A stretch of DNA of 64,000 nt, from the NCBI GenBank assembly GCA_020683205.1, contig CP085689.1:868001-932000 (forward strand), given 5' to 3'. The notes below the pieces were generated by a model. That model was not told where the DNA came from and ran no database searches. It worked only from the letters and a program-made list of their open reading frames with translations. Positions within the stretch are counted from its first letter, which is position 1, and each line of letters opens with the position of its first letter. Source of the DNA: Lentisphaerae bacterium WC36 (GTDB lineage: Bacteria > Verrucomicrobiota > Lentisphaeria > Victivallales > SZUA-371). The translations under genes and the position numbers were made by a program. Of the stretch, positions 1 through 9,940 are shown in pieces.

Positions 1-2
1 AT

Positions 3-2351
3 TGTGCTTGGCAAAAGGTTTGCGTGCCTCATGATTGGGCAATCACTGGAGATTTTTGCCGCTTCAATGACCTACAAATTACCAAAATCACTCAAGATGG
101 AGAAGAGAAGGCGCATGAACATAATGGACGTACTGGTGGTTTGCCACATGTTGGCTCTGCAATTTATTGCCGAGTTATAACTTTTTCTGCTAATGATTTA
201 GACCAAAAAACAGTTTTTTTTGATTTTGATGGTGTTATGAGTTGTTGTGAAATATATTTTAATGGAAAAAAAATTGGTAAAAATTTATATGGCTATACCT
301 CATTTAGAGTTGATGCAACCTCAGCCGCAAAAGAGGGCGATAATTTATTGGTGGTTGTAGTTGAAAATCTGCCTGAAGCTTCGCGTTGGTATCCTGGAGC
401 AGGAATTTATCGCAAAGTAACTTTAAATATCGTAGAGCAAGTTCATTTTAGTCAATGGGGAATTTTTGCATTCTGTGACAGGGAGCAGGTTAGTGCTGGG
501 CAAGCAACTGTAAATTTACAATTAGAATGTCAAAACTTTAGTCAGAAAGCGATAGATTGTATGCTTAAAGTTAATTTAACAACGCCTGATAATGTTAAGC
601 TAGGAACTGTTGCAATTTTAGAAAATATTAAAATTAATAATGATCAAGAAGTTGCAAGCTTTTTAACTAATTTTAATATTCAGAACCCACAATTATGGGG
701 TATTGATAATCCTCAACAATATATAATCGAAGTTGTATTAATTGATGTTAATGCGAATAAAATTATTGACAAACAAAAAGTCTTATTTGGAGTGCGCAGT
801 ATTAATTTTAGCAATGAAAACGGCTTTGAATTAAATAACAAGTGTGTTGAAGTACGTGGTGTTTGTATGCATCATGATTTAGGTCCATTAGGTGCGGCTG
901 TTAATTATCGAGCAATTGAACGGCAAATTGAATTATTACAAAGTATGGGTTGCAACGCTATACGTACATCGCATAATCCCCCAGCAGTTGAATTGCTTGA
1001 TATTTGCGATAAAAAAGGGGTGTTAGTAATTGATGAGGCATTTGATGAATGGCGCAAAAAAAAGGTTAAAAATGGTTATCATACTATTTTTGAAGAAAAT
1101 GCTGAATATGATTTAACGTCCTTAATTCGCCGTGACCGTAATCATCCGTGTGTTATTGCTTGGAGTATTGGCAATGAAATTCAAGATCAAGATATTGCAG
1201 AAGGCGCTGCTACAGCAAAGTATTTAGCTGATATTGTCAAGAAATTAGATAAAACACGACCAATTACTATTGGATTTGATCATCCTGATGATGCTATTAA
1301 AAATAAATTAATTGATGAAGTTGATTTAGTCGGTTGGAATTATAAACAGCATCGTTATCATGAATTTCATAATTTAAACAAAAACTGGATCTGTTATGGT
1401 AGTGAAACAATGTCAACAGTTAGTTCGCGAGGCATTTACCATTTCCCAGTCAAAGAACAAACGATGTGGCATGAGTCTTATAGTGATGATTTGCAATTGA
1501 GTTCTTATGACTTAATTGCCCCTCCATGGGCATGTTTAATGGAAAGTGAATTTCACTATCAAAGCGTGTCGCCATTTATTTTTGGGCAATTTGTTTGGAC
1601 CGGATTTGATTATATAGGAGAGCCAACTCCTTTTGGAGAGCAATGGCCAGCTCGGAGTTCATATTTTGGCATTTTTGATTTGGTTGGTTTACCAAAAGAT
1701 CGCTTTTATATGTTTAAAAGTTTGTGGTGTGAAGGTGAAGATGTTTTGCATATTTTGCCTCATTGGACATGGTATGGGCGTGTTGGTATGAAAACACCAG
1801 TGCATGTTTATGCTAATTGCCACGAAGTTGAACTGTTTTTAAACGATCGTTCCCTTGGACGTAAAAACAAAGATTGTACTTTATCAAATTTATTATATCA
1901 TTATCGATTTATATGGGAAGATGTTTTATATGAACATGGTGAATTAATAGCAAAAGGTTATGATAAAAATAATAACTTAATTTTAGAACAAAAAATACAA
2001 ACTGCTGGACATCCAAATAATATTAAGTTGACTTCTGACCGTTTAAAATTAGCTGCAGACGGCGAAGATATGGCTTTTATTACTGTTGAAATTACTGATA
2101 GAAATGGGATACTTTGCCCTCATGCAAATAATTTACTAGTTGTTGAGGTAACAGGAGCAGGACAATTGGTTGCATTTGATGCTGGCAATTCATGCAGTTT
2201 AGAGCCGTTTAATACGCCTCAAGTTAATGCGTTTAGTGGCAAGGCTATGGTATTTGTTAAAACATTAGCAGATATAAGTGGTGAAATCTCTGTAGTAGTA
2301 AAAAATGATGATTTAATTAGTGAAGAAATTATAATTAATAGTTCTAAATGA
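3..2351 (+). CDS. Glycoside hydrolase family 2 (beta-galactosidase-like), 5' truncated by window
   Basis: Hydrolyses terminal beta-linked sugars (galactose, glucuronate or mannose; the substrate cannot be told from sequence). The frame is open to the window edge and residues before the GTG at 24 continue the family pattern (W-x-x-V-x-V-PHDW), so the true start lies upstream. In order: jelly-roll sugar-binding domain with PHDW, immunoglobulin-like domain, then the TIM barrel with RTSHNPP and the acid/base motif WSIGNE (Glu near residue 385 counted from position 24), the likely nucleophile Glu in YGSET (about residue 461) and FVWTGFDY. A C-terminal bacterial-Ig/DUF4982-like portion follows. The export signal, if any, is outside the window. 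The family assignment is firm; the substrate is not. Confidence 0.93.
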   Translation, partial: CAWQKVCVPHDWAITGDFCRFNDLQITKITQDGEEKAHEHNGRTGGLPHVGSAIYCRVITFSANDLDQKTVFFDFDGVMSCCEIYFNGKKIGKNLYGYTSFRVDATSAAKEGDNLLVVVVENLPEASRWYPGAGIYRKVTLNIVEQVHFSQWGIFAFCDREQVSAGQATVNLQLECQNFSQKAIDCMLKVNLTTPDNVKLGTVAILENIKINNDQEVASFLTNFNIQNPQLWGIDNPQQYIIEVVLIDVNANKIIDKQKVLFGVRSINFSNENGFELNNKCVEVRGVCMHHDLGPLGAAVNYRAIERQIELLQSMGCNAIRTSHNPPAVELLDICDKKGVLVIDEAFDEWRKKKVKNGYHTIFEENAEYDLTSLIRRDRNHPCVIAWSIGNEIQDQDIAEGAATAKYLADIVKKLDKTRPITIGFDHPDDAIKNKLIDEVDLVGWNYKQHRYHEFHNLNKNWICYGSETMSTVSSRGIYHFPVKEQTMWHESYSDDLQLSSYDLIAPPWACLMESEFHYQSVSPFIFGQFVWTGFDYIGEPTPFGEQWPARSSYFGIFDLVGLPKDRFYMFKSLWCEGEDVLHILPHWTWYGRVGMKTPVHVYANCHEVELFLNDRSLGRKNKDCTLSNLLYHYRFIWEDVLYEHGELIAKGYDKNNNLILEQKIQTAGHPNNIKLTSDRLKLAADGEDMAFITVEITDRNGILCPHANNLLVVEVTGAGQLVAFDAGNSCSLEPFNTPQVNAFSGKAMVFVKTLADISGEISVVVKNDDLISEEIIINSSK

Positions 2352-2373
2352 ATAGTAAGATTATTCTTGAAAA

Positions 2374-2413
2374 TTAAACTTAATCATGTTAATTTAAGTT
2401 TAAGTATTTTTTT
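2374..2413 (+). terminator. AT-rich stem-loop terminator after GH2 gene
   Basis: An 8-bp inverted repeat AAACTTAA/TTAAGTTT (2376-2383 and 2394-2401) with a 10-nt loop is followed a few bases later by a run of T. The stem is A+T only apart from one pair, so this is a modest call. Confidence 0.45.
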
Positions 2414-2466
2414 AAGTAAAGATATGTTACAAATGATTTGTTGAAGTTTAACAAAAGGAAAAAATT

Positions 2467-2898
2467 ATGAAAGGTAAAATTTTTGGTAAAGTAGTGGCAA
2501 TTATTATTGCTATTTTGGTATTGTTTTCAATTGGTTATCGTACTATTGGGCGTTGGACTAAAAAATCAGTGCGTGAACAATTAGAGCAAATTTGTGTTGA
2601 GCAAAGCAAAAATATGCCAATGAAAATTGATGATCAAACAATTGTTACAAGCATTGAACTTGGTGTTGGAGAAACTTTAATTTATAATTATGAAACTAGG
2701 GGTATTAACTTTGAAGAAATTGATCTGAAAGTATTTAAAAATGAACTAAGAAAACAATTAGAACATGCTTATTTTAATAATAAACAGTTCAAGCCATTTC
2801 GCGATAATAATGTAACATTAGTTTTTAGATATTTCACTCCTGAAAAAAAATTAATTACTGAAGTTAAGGTTAATAAAAATACTATAGTAAGTAAATAA
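2467..2898 (+). CDS. Small membrane-anchored protein, paralogue of next gene
   Basis: A 143-residue protein with an N-terminal hydrophobic segment (about residues 7-24), which is a membrane anchor or uncleaved signal, and a soluble mixed alpha/beta domain. The start follows AAAGGA at a good distance. The soluble domain aligns along its length with the next gene: both share an LE-x-IC motif, G-x-TLIY, a central acidic-aromatic stretch, KPFRDN and FxYxxPxKKL. The stop is only 2 bp before the next ATG, so the two are co-transcribed and arose by tandem duplication. I do not recognise the family; a periplasmic envelope role is inferred from the anchors only. Confidence 0.75.
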   Translation: MKGKIFGKVVAIIIAILVLFSIGYRTIGRWTKKSVREQLEQICVEQSKNMPMKIDDQTIVTSIELGVGETLIYNYETRGINFEEIDLKVFKNELRKQLEHAYFNNKQFKPFRDNNVTLVFRYFTPEKKLITEVKVNKNTIVSK

Positions 2899-2900
2899 TA

Positions 2901-3365
2901 ATGAACAACGTTATTAAAGTACTTTTTTGTGCAAGTTTTACGGTTGGTTTGTTTCTGAGTGGTTGTCAGACAGATGACTCTGAGATTCTTAGCCAAAACA
3001 GCAAGAAGGCGGAAGAAGTAAAACAAAATGTAAGTAACAAAACTTCACCAGTAATTACGAAACAACATTTAGAAGAGATATGTGTTAACTTAAATAAATC
3101 TTTTCCTCGTAATATTGATGCAAATACTATTGCATTTAAAGCTGAATGTGGCGACGGAAAAACTCTAATTTACCATTTGCAAATTATTGATGTTGATGAA
3201 AAGAATTTTGATGTTGAATTTTTTAAAACAGAAATGAAAAAGCGATTAAATTATAACTATAAAAATGCCACTGCAATTAAACCATTTCGTGATAATCAAA
3301 TTGCCATTATTTACAAGTATTATTCACCGAGTAAAAAATTATTTGCTGAATTTACCATAAAATGA
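2901..3365 (+). CDS. Small lipoprotein, paralogue of previous gene
   Basis: A 154-residue protein with a type II signal peptide ending in the lipobox LSGC (Cys 22), so it is predicted to be lipidated and placed in the inner or outer membrane facing the periplasm. After a short polar linker, residues 50-154 match the previous protein (LE-x-ICVN, GKTLIYH, KPFRDNQ, YYSPSKKL). One copy therefore keeps an N-terminal membrane helix while the other is lipid-anchored. The function is unknown. A strong terminator follows, closing the two-gene unit. Confidence 0.75.
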   Translation: MNNVIKVLFCASFTVGLFLSGCQTDDSEILSQNSKKAEEVKQNVSNKTSPVITKQHLEEICVNLNKSFPRNIDANTIAFKAECGDGKTLIYHLQIIDVDEKNFDVEFFKTEMKKRLNYNYKNATAIKPFRDNQIAIIYKYYSPSKKLFAEFTIK

Positions 3366-3387
3366 ATATCAACTTATAGTTAATGAT

Positions 3388-3421
3388 AAAAAGCTGAGCT
3401 CAAATTAGCTCAGCTTTTTTA
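3388..3421 (+). terminator. Rho-independent terminator
   Basis: Perfect 10-bp stem AAGCTGAGCT (3391-3400) / AGCTCAGCTT (3407-3416), a 6-nt loop, then T-rich sequence. It is preceded by A residues, so it could also work on the opposite strand, but no gene reads in from there. Confidence 0.9.
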
Positions 3422-4109
3422 TAGGAATTTATATTTATGTAATGATTAAGTTCTTATAGTTTTGTTGATATTGTTTTTTGTTGATATGAAGTGAAAGTTA
3501 TGTTTTTTTAGAAAAAATGAAATTATCGGATTAATATGAGTAAGATATATGTTTGTTAATTCGAAATAATTGTTTGAAATAAGAAGTTACTGGCAATATG
3601 TTAGATCATTAAAAGATATTAAAAAAATCAATAATCTTATAAAGAAATGTACTATTAAAAAGAAGTGTATTAATCTTTACTGCAGTTTATTTACCTTAAT
3701 TTTTGTACATTTAATTCTTTTTATTACAGTGACAGGCAGCAGTGCCTTAAAATTTACATGAAGTGAACTCATAAGATATGATGATAAAGAATTTGTAGCT
3801 AATTAAAATTACTTCGTTATAGTCTTATCTATCAATGAAAATAATTTTTTTTAAAGAATTATCCTTATGTTAGCAAAGCGTATGAATATATCCAATAACA
3901 TTTGCAAAATTAAAATTATGAATCAAAGAAAAATTTTTAATAAATGATAATTTAAGCTTAAGGAATGTGCGATAAATGTATAGTTTTGTTCAATATATGT
4001 ATAATTGCATGAATATTTTTTTATATCTTAGCTCAAAAAAAGTGGCATCAAATTTGCTGTAGATTTTTTGGGGGTAAAAATTAACAATTAAAATTTAGAA
4101 GGTGGTAAA
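3422..4109. other. Intergenic, no convincing gene
   Basis: About 690 bp of very A+T-rich DNA. A 63-codon open frame at 3570-3761 has only a TTG start, no Shine-Dalgarno sequence and no family signature, so I do not call it. The end of the interval holds the ribosome binding site (GAAGGTGG) for the next gene. Confidence 0.6.
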
Positions 4110-6782
4110 ATGGAGCTAATAGTTTTGCTGTCGATTGGTTTAGTTATTTGTGTTGTAGTGATACCAATCGTTACATTGATAAGGATTTCAACAATTGCTA
4201 GCAATTGTCGGATTATTGAGCATAAGCAGAAATTGATGGAGGAAAAAATCCATGAAGTTTTACGAAAAATAAGATCGTTAGATTCGTCAGTTGGTCATGC
4301 TAAAGGCGCTGTTAAGAAAAAAGTAGAGCAAAAAAATATTTTTGAAGATTTAGCCTCAATATCAAAGTCTAACGTTCAAAAAGAGAGTATATTAAAAAGT
4401 GTTGAGGTTGAAAATGAGGCTAGTTCTCAAGTTGACAAAAAAACAAAAAAAATAGTCACAACTGAATCAACAATTGATAGGACACTTGAAAAAATTGCTA
4501 AAGATAAACAGTCAGTAATTGCTAAAAAAGAGGAGAAAGAAACACATTTTTCAACTCCACTCGTTGCTTGTAAAACTTCATCTGAGAATATGAAAAAAGA
4601 AGTTTATAATAAAGTTGAAAGTCAAACTTCTGAAGTTGAAAAAACAACTGTTCAAACTCAAGATTCAAAAGAAGAATACGCTCCAAGCGCTTTTGAATTA
4701 AAAGCTCAAGAAATTTTACGTAATATTTGGGATTGGATTATTGTTGGAGATAATTTCCGTCGTAAAGATATAGCTAAGGAATACGCCATTGCAACAACAT
4801 GGTTTGTTCGCTTTGCAATTATTATGTTACTTTCTGGTTGTGGTTATTTCCTCAAGTTTTCAATAGAAAAGAATTATCTGACCCCAACAGCAAGGGTTAT
4901 TCTTATTTTGATTTCAGGTTTAGCGATGGTGGTCGGTGGTCTCAAAATAACAGGACCTAGCAAAAAATATGATTTAATTGGCAGAGGCGTTATTGGAGGG
5001 GGGATTGGCTTGCTCTATTTCTCTGCATTCAGTGCGTTCCATTTGTATCACTTAATTTCTCAGTTTCAGGCATTTGGTTTGATGATTCTAGTAACAATAA
5101 CAGCAAGCGTAATTGCTATAAAAAAACGTCTGTTATTAGTGGCAGTTATTGGTATTTTAGGCGGTTATTTAACACCTGTTGTACTTTCAAGTGGCATAAA
5201 ACATCTTTATGAATTATTTACTTATTTATCTATTCTAGGGGCTGGAACATTATTTATTTCAAAATATCGTGGATGGAAATTATTAAATATTATAAGTTTT
5301 ATAGCGACATATGCATTGTTTTTGGGCGCGTTAGGGCGTTTTTATGATCTAAAGGTTACAGCTGACTACACGGCAGTAGTATTATTTAGTAGTATTTATT
5401 TTGTGTTATTTTCTTTTATGAGCGTAATTCATAATATTTACAAAAAGAAAATTGTTACTATGATAGAGCTAGTTGCATTACTGACTAATACCGTGATTTT
5501 TATTGCAACAAATTGGTATTATACTTGTGAGAAATTTAACCGTCATTATGTAGCAATTTTTACTTTTGCAGCGGCAATTTTCTTTATTATAAATATTTTG
5601 TATATTCTTAGAAAAAAATATCAAGACCGTAATTTAGTTGTAATTTTAAGCTCCCTATCAATTCTAGCTATTATTTTAACTGTTCCGTTGGCATTATCAA
5701 AAATTTGGATTACTGCAACATGGGGACTGATTGCAGTATTCTTCCTTTATAATAGTTTAAAGTTAAAATCAAAAATGCTGTTTTTAGGTTCTTTACTAAC
5801 TTACGCGTTGGCAATATTTAGAGTTTTTGCTTTTGATCAGGCATTTAAGCTAACATTATTTCGAAGTGCAGAAATTTATCGTCCATTATTTGAAAAACAA
5901 TTCACCGACAGCATTATATCGGCTGGCGTAGTTGCTTTTGCAGTGATTTGTGGAGGACTTTTAGTTAAAAAGTATCGTGAAAGTATGCAACAAATTGCGT
6001 TTAACTTTAACTGGTTGGTTAAATCAAATGTTTTTTATAATATTTTTCTTTATAGTGGAGTTGCGATGTTATTCAGCTATAGCTATGTACAAGTATTAAA
6101 TATTGGTTATATTTTTGTGCCTGAGTGGAGTCAACCTTTACAGTTTGTACTTTTATTTGCTTTAGCGGTTTTCTTTTTCGTAAGATTAAAAATTCAAAAA
6201 CATTTTGTATTGGAAAATGCTTTGATGTGCTTAGTTGCAGTGATGATTATCAAGTTATTATACTTATTGCACTACGATGGTTTTTCGACTAAAAACTGGG
6301 CATTTGGTAATATTTTTAGCTGGTTAGAATTAGGAGTGCGTACAGCAATTTATGTTACTTTTTTTGCAGTATTGTATTTTTATAAATGTATTTTGAGATC
6401 GATCGAAAGTTTGCAAAAAATCGCTACAATCAATGTAATAGAAATAGTTTCATTATTTTTGATTTTGAGTTTTGAATTAAGCTCAGCGCTATATTTCTTT
6501 CTTCCACAATTTAGAACAGGTGGAGTATCGGTTTACTGGGCAATTTACGCTTTAACAATGACGTTTTTTGGTCTTAAAAATGACATTAAATATCTCCGTT
6601 ATGCAAGTTTAGCACTTTTAGCTGTTGATATTATTAAAATTTTCTTTGTCGATTTGAAGCATTTAGATACAATTCCAAAGGTAATAGCTTTAATTATTAC
6701 TAGTTTATTGTTAATGGCTGGCGCTTTTATTTATATCAAGGCACAAACAATTTTTGTTGCAAAACGTGAAGAAATTAAATAA
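4110..6782 (+). CDS. DUF2339 family polytopic membrane protein
   Basis: An 890-residue inner-membrane protein. One N-terminal helix (about 3-26) is followed by a charged, coiled-coil-prone region to about residue 190. The rest is almost continuous hydrophobic helices (roughly 20 or more). The entry to the membrane part has the DUF2339 hallmarks: a WDWIIVGDN-like lead-in, a helix, then GRGVIGGGIGLLYFSAFSAFHLYHL. Proteins of this family have no established biochemical role. The next gene begins 18 bp after the stop, and the DUF2339-DUF3999 pairing is a known recurrent arrangement, so the two products probably act together in the envelope. Confidence 0.85.
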   Translation: MELIVLLSIGLVICVVVIPIVTLIRISTIASNCRIIEHKQKLMEEKIHEVLRKIRSLDSSVGHAKGAVKKKVEQKNIFEDLASISKSNVQKESILKSVEVENEASSQVDKKTKKIVTTESTIDRTLEKIAKDKQSVIAKKEEKETHFSTPLVACKTSSENMKKEVYNKVESQTSEVEKTTVQTQDSKEEYAPSAFELKAQEILRNIWDWIIVGDNFRRKDIAKEYAIATTWFVRFAIIMLLSGCGYFLKFSIEKNYLTPTARVILILISGLAMVVGGLKITGPSKKYDLIGRGVIGGGIGLLYFSAFSAFHLYHLISQFQAFGLMILVTITASVIAIKKRLLLVAVIGILGGYLTPVVLSSGIKHLYELFTYLSILGAGTLFISKYRGWKLLNIISFIATYALFLGALGRFYDLKVTADYTAVVLFSSIYFVLFSFMSVIHNIYKKKIVTMIELVALLTNTVIFIATNWYYTCEKFNRHYVAIFTFAAAIFFIINILYILRKKYQDRNLVVILSSLSILAIILTVPLALSKIWITATWGLIAVFFLYNSLKLKSKMLFLGSLLTYALAIFRVFAFDQAFKLTLFRSAEIYRPLFEKQFTDSIISAGVVAFAVICGGLLVKKYRESMQQIAFNFNWLVKSNVFYNIFLYSGVAMLFSYSYVQVLNIGYIFVPEWSQPLQFVLLFALAVFFFVRLKIQKHFVLENALMCLVAVMIIKLLYLLHYDGFSTKNWAFGNIFSWLELGVRTAIYVTFFAVLYFYKCILRSIESLQKIATINVIEIVSLFLILSFELSSALYFFLPQFRTGGVSVYWAIYALTMTFFGLKNDIKYLRYASLALLAVDIIKIFFVDLKHLDTIPKVIALIITSLLLMAGAFIYIKAQTIFVAKREEIK

Positions 6783-6800
6783 TAATTGTGGAGGTTTGCT

Positions 6801-8279
6801 ATGAAAAACATTGGTAAAAAAATGGTTCTTTTGGTAATATTATGCACAATTAATTTTGTTAAAATTTCAGCAGCTTATGAGGAGCTTCCTAAAAATATTG
6901 ATAAATTAACTTTATTAAAAGAGCAGGTGACATTAATAAATTCTAAAAAACAAAAAGTTGATGATAAATTAATTTCGTATGTTAATTTAAATGAACATAT
7001 TTATAAAAATACTTTAGATGATTTTGCTGATTTGCGTTTAGTTGACTCAACAAATGGTGTTGTGCCATTTGTTGTTGCTAAAGCATTATGCTTTGGTGAA
7101 AAAAGGCAAATTTCTACAAAGTTAAAAGTTACTGATTTTTCACAAAATACTCAGCAGCAGTATATTGAATTTATTGTTGCTGTACCAAAAAATGTACGAA
7201 ATTTAGTAACAAAATCATTACAATTTAAAACAACTTATACACAAAGTTTTCATAAAAAAATTGAAGTTTTGGGCTCTAAAAATGGTATAAAGTATTTTAA
7301 TTTAATTTCGAATGATTCAATTTATAATTATGCAGATTCTAGAGGTGCAAAAAAATTAAATGTTCTGTTATCAGATATAAAAAATAGTCAGTTTTTAAAA
7401 ATTAGATTAAGTGATATTGGTGATAACAAAACATTATCGAACATTAAAGTCACTCATAATTATGAAAAAAAAGTTGAACAAATTACCTCTAGTTATAAAA
7501 TTAGAAAATTTGGTGTGAATAGTGTAATTTTAACTTCATTACAAGATGCTGCTGTAGAAAAAATAGTCGAATATCCTCATCAGTCATTGATAACTTGCAA
7601 TGATATTTCACAATCAAGTGAAGAGGATTTAATAACAAAATATGGTGAAAATTGTACTGTTTTAGAAGTATTTAGCAATCGCCAACCTTTAAGGTACTTT
7701 TTGTTATTTACAGATACAGCTGTTTATAAAAGAGGTTACGATGTTTATGGTTACCGTGACGGCAACTACCAGTTTATCAATAATGGCATAATATCTTTAA
7801 ATATTTTGGCGAAGAATTCACTAAATTCTAACTACATTTATTTGAATAGTACGAATGAGCGTTTTGAAAAATATAGGATTATAATAAAAGATGGTGAAAG
7901 CCCAAAACTGAGTAATATTAAGTTAAAATATTTTGGGTATGTTTATCAAATTAAATTTTTCTCACAGAAAAATAAGGAATATAAAATTTTATTTAACGCA
8001 AGTAGAAAAAGTTATTTTCAATATGTTCCAAATTATGATGTAAGTTCGTTCTTAGACAATAAGAATACAGTGATTAATTGCAATAAATTTTCTTTAGGGA
8101 AAACTAAGAAAAATATTGAATTTGAAGAACTAAAAGCGAAATCGGTGTTTTTATTGCCACATTGGTTATTGTGGAGTTTAATTGTTTTCACTGCTCTAGT
8201 ACTATTAATTGTTACTTTAAAATTATTGTCTCATAGTGAAAAAATTTTTGATGACGAAGAATCTGATGATGAATTATAG
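6801..8279 (+). CDS. DUF3999-like exported membrane-anchored protein
   Basis: A 492-residue protein. I start at the ATG at 6801 rather than the upstream TTG at 6786, because GGAGG at 6790-6794 lies 6 nt before that ATG and a clean signal peptide (about residues 1-25) begins there. A large beta-rich periplasmic region follows, with one transmembrane helix near the C-terminus (about residues 450-472) and a short acidic cytoplasmic tail. This topology and the position directly downstream of a DUF2339 gene match DUF3999 proteins; the family call rests on that rather than on a strong motif. Function unknown. Confidence 0.75.
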   Translation: MKNIGKKMVLLVILCTINFVKISAAYEELPKNIDKLTLLKEQVTLINSKKQKVDDKLISYVNLNEHIYKNTLDDFADLRLVDSTNGVVPFVVAKALCFGEKRQISTKLKVTDFSQNTQQQYIEFIVAVPKNVRNLVTKSLQFKTTYTQSFHKKIEVLGSKNGIKYFNLISNDSIYNYADSRGAKKLNVLLSDIKNSQFLKIRLSDIGDNKTLSNIKVTHNYEKKVEQITSSYKIRKFGVNSVILTSLQDAAVEKIVEYPHQSLITCNDISQSSEEDLITKYGENCTVLEVFSNRQPLRYFLLFTDTAVYKRGYDVYGYRDGNYQFINNGIISLNILAKNSLNSNYIYLNSTNERFEKYRIIIKDGESPKLSNIKLKYFGYVYQIKFFSQKNKEYKILFNASRKSYFQYVPNYDVSSFLDNKNTVINCNKFSLGKTKKNIEFEELKAKSVFLLPHWLLWSLIVFTALVLLIVTLKLLSHSEKIFDDEESDDEL

Positions 8280-8314
8280 CAAGCAAAATTTTATTTTACT
8301 TGCTATTCTTTTTT
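8277..8314 (+). terminator. Terminator overlapping the stop codon
   Basis: A 7-bp stem TAGCAAG (8277-8283, including the TAG stop) / CTTGCTA (8299-8305) is followed by TTCTTTTTT. The loop is 15 nt and A+T-rich and can extend the pairing. Confidence 0.7.
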
Positions 8315-8671
8315 AATTAGCGATTAGTAGAATATTGCTGTAAAGTATATTTGATGTTGGGATTTAGGATTTTATATCATCCATTATTGCTGTTTATGTT
8401 GTGAATAATATGACATAAATGGCATTTTTTTTGTAATTTTGCTTGAAAAAACACAGTTTAAAGTTATATAATAATCCCTTATGCTTTAAGCTAATTCGCT
8501 TTCAATGATAGATATGATCTAATTTTTATAGTAAATTTATGTTTTTAATACCTGTAAGACTCTCTTCGCGCACGTTGTCGAAATAATGAATTTTTATTCA
8601 AATATAATAATTACTTTTGTCTATTATTGAAAATGATATAGCATTAATAGAAATTTAACAAAAGGGTTGTT
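8315..8671. other. Intergenic upstream of acyltransferase gene
   Basis: A 357-bp gap with no open frame worth calling. A sigma-70-like pair, TTGAAA (8443-8448) and TATAAT (8467-8472) with an 18-bp spacer, is present and would give a leader of about 190 nt. In DNA this A+T-rich such matches arise by chance, so the promoter is only a suggestion. Confidence 0.35.
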
Positions 8672-9763
8672 ATGAAAAAAGAAAGAATTATTTATTTAGA
8701 TGTGTTGCGTGTCATTGCATGTTTTATGGTTGTGTTAACTCATGCCGGTGATTCGTATATTTTACAAACGGAATCAAGTTCGATTTATTTGGCTTTAATT
8801 CGTCCATGCGTGCCATTATTTATTCTATTATCGGGAATTTTGTTATTGCCAGTAAATTTAGAATACGGTTCATTTATCAAACGTCGCTTTACGAGGGTTT
8901 TAATCCCATTTTTAGTCTGGTCAATTTTATATGTATTTATGCCTGTGCCATCAAAATTAATGTTTGGTGGTCCAGAAAACTTTTTGACTGGATCCGATAT
9001 GAATATTTATTTATATAACATTATGTTAATTCCAATTAACTTCACAAAAAGTAATGCTCATTTTTGGTTTATTTATACAATTCTAGGGCTTTATCTATTT
9101 TTGCCAATTATTTCACCATGGATAAAAACGGCGTCGAAAAGCACTTTAATAGTATTTTTATCATTATGGACATTTACGTTATTTTTACCTTATATTAAAC
9201 TATATTTTCCAGAATTTCAAGGCGAATGTGATTGGAATGAGTTTGGCATGTTTCATTATTTTAGTGGTTATTTAGGTTTTATTATTTTGGGTTATTTTTT
9301 GCATCATTATAATAAATTGTCATTGTTAGCATCGATGACAATTGGAACAATTCTATTCATAGTTGGTTTTGTGATTACTTATTATGGTTTTTTAGCTGAT
9401 ATAAATAAATTTAATACTTTAAAAGAAATATCTGGAGTTGAAAATTGGAAACTTTTAGAACTATTTATTGGATATAATACAATTAATGTGGCGTTGATGA
9501 CTGCGGGGATTTTTATGTTTTTTCAAAAAATTGATTATTCAAAATTTGTTACAAATTGTTTTACTGAATTATCAATTTTTAGTTACGGAATTTTCTTGGT
9601 TCATTACATTTTAGTATTATGGTTGGGAAAGGCCATTGCCCATCAAACTTCTTTATGTCCAGTGTTTGAGCAAATGTTGTTAACAGTTGTCACATTTGTG
9701 TTATCATATTTGATTGTTAAAACAATTTCATATGTGCCAAAGTCAAAATACTTAATTGGTTAA
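8672..9763 (+). CDS. Acyltransferase 3 family membrane protein
   Basis: A 363-residue integral membrane protein with about 10 helices. The N-terminus (MKKERIIYLDVLRVIACFMV, then the catalytic-type His in LTHAGD) is the typical opening of acyltransferase 3 (PF01757) proteins, which transfer acetyl or other acyl groups across the inner membrane to sugars of peptidoglycan, LPS or exopolysaccharide. An AGGG ribosome site precedes the ATG. It is a single-gene unit closed by a strong terminator, with a sulfatase gene next. The acceptor cannot be deduced. Confidence 0.87.
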   Translation: MKKERIIYLDVLRVIACFMVVLTHAGDSYILQTESSSIYLALIRPCVPLFILLSGILLLPVNLEYGSFIKRRFTRVLIPFLVWSILYVFMPVPSKLMFGGPENFLTGSDMNIYLYNIMLIPINFTKSNAHFWFIYTILGLYLFLPIISPWIKTASKSTLIVFLSLWTFTLFLPYIKLYFPEFQGECDWNEFGMFHYFSGYLGFIILGYFLHHYNKLSLLASMTIGTILFIVGFVITYYGFLADINKFNTLKEISGVENWKLLELFIGYNTINVALMTAGIFMFFQKIDYSKFVTNCFTELSIFSYGIFLVHYILVLWLGKAIAHQTSLCPVFEQMLLTVVTFVLSYLIVKTISYVPKSKYLIG

Positions 9764-9792
9764 GTACTTCAATCAATTTACTAAAAATATTT

Positions 9793-9821
9793 AAACTCTC
9801 AGTTACCTGAGAGTTTTTTTG
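9793..9821 (+). terminator. Rho-independent terminator
   Basis: Perfect 10-bp stem AAACTCTCAG (9793-9802) / CTGAGAGTTT (9807-9816) with a TTAC tetraloop, then TTTT. Confidence 0.92.
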
Positions 9822-9940
9822 TAGAAATTTATTTAAAATGTCGTGACAAAATTTAAAAATGATGATATTTTTATGAATTAATATCACATTATAGTGGTAT
9901 ATGGTTTTAAAAAATTATTTTTTAAAGAAAGAGGTTTACA

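Noticed and set aside
3570-3761. 63-codon open frame with a hydrophobic end
   Set aside because: TTG start, no ribosome site, no family signature, and the base composition is that of the non-coding surroundings.
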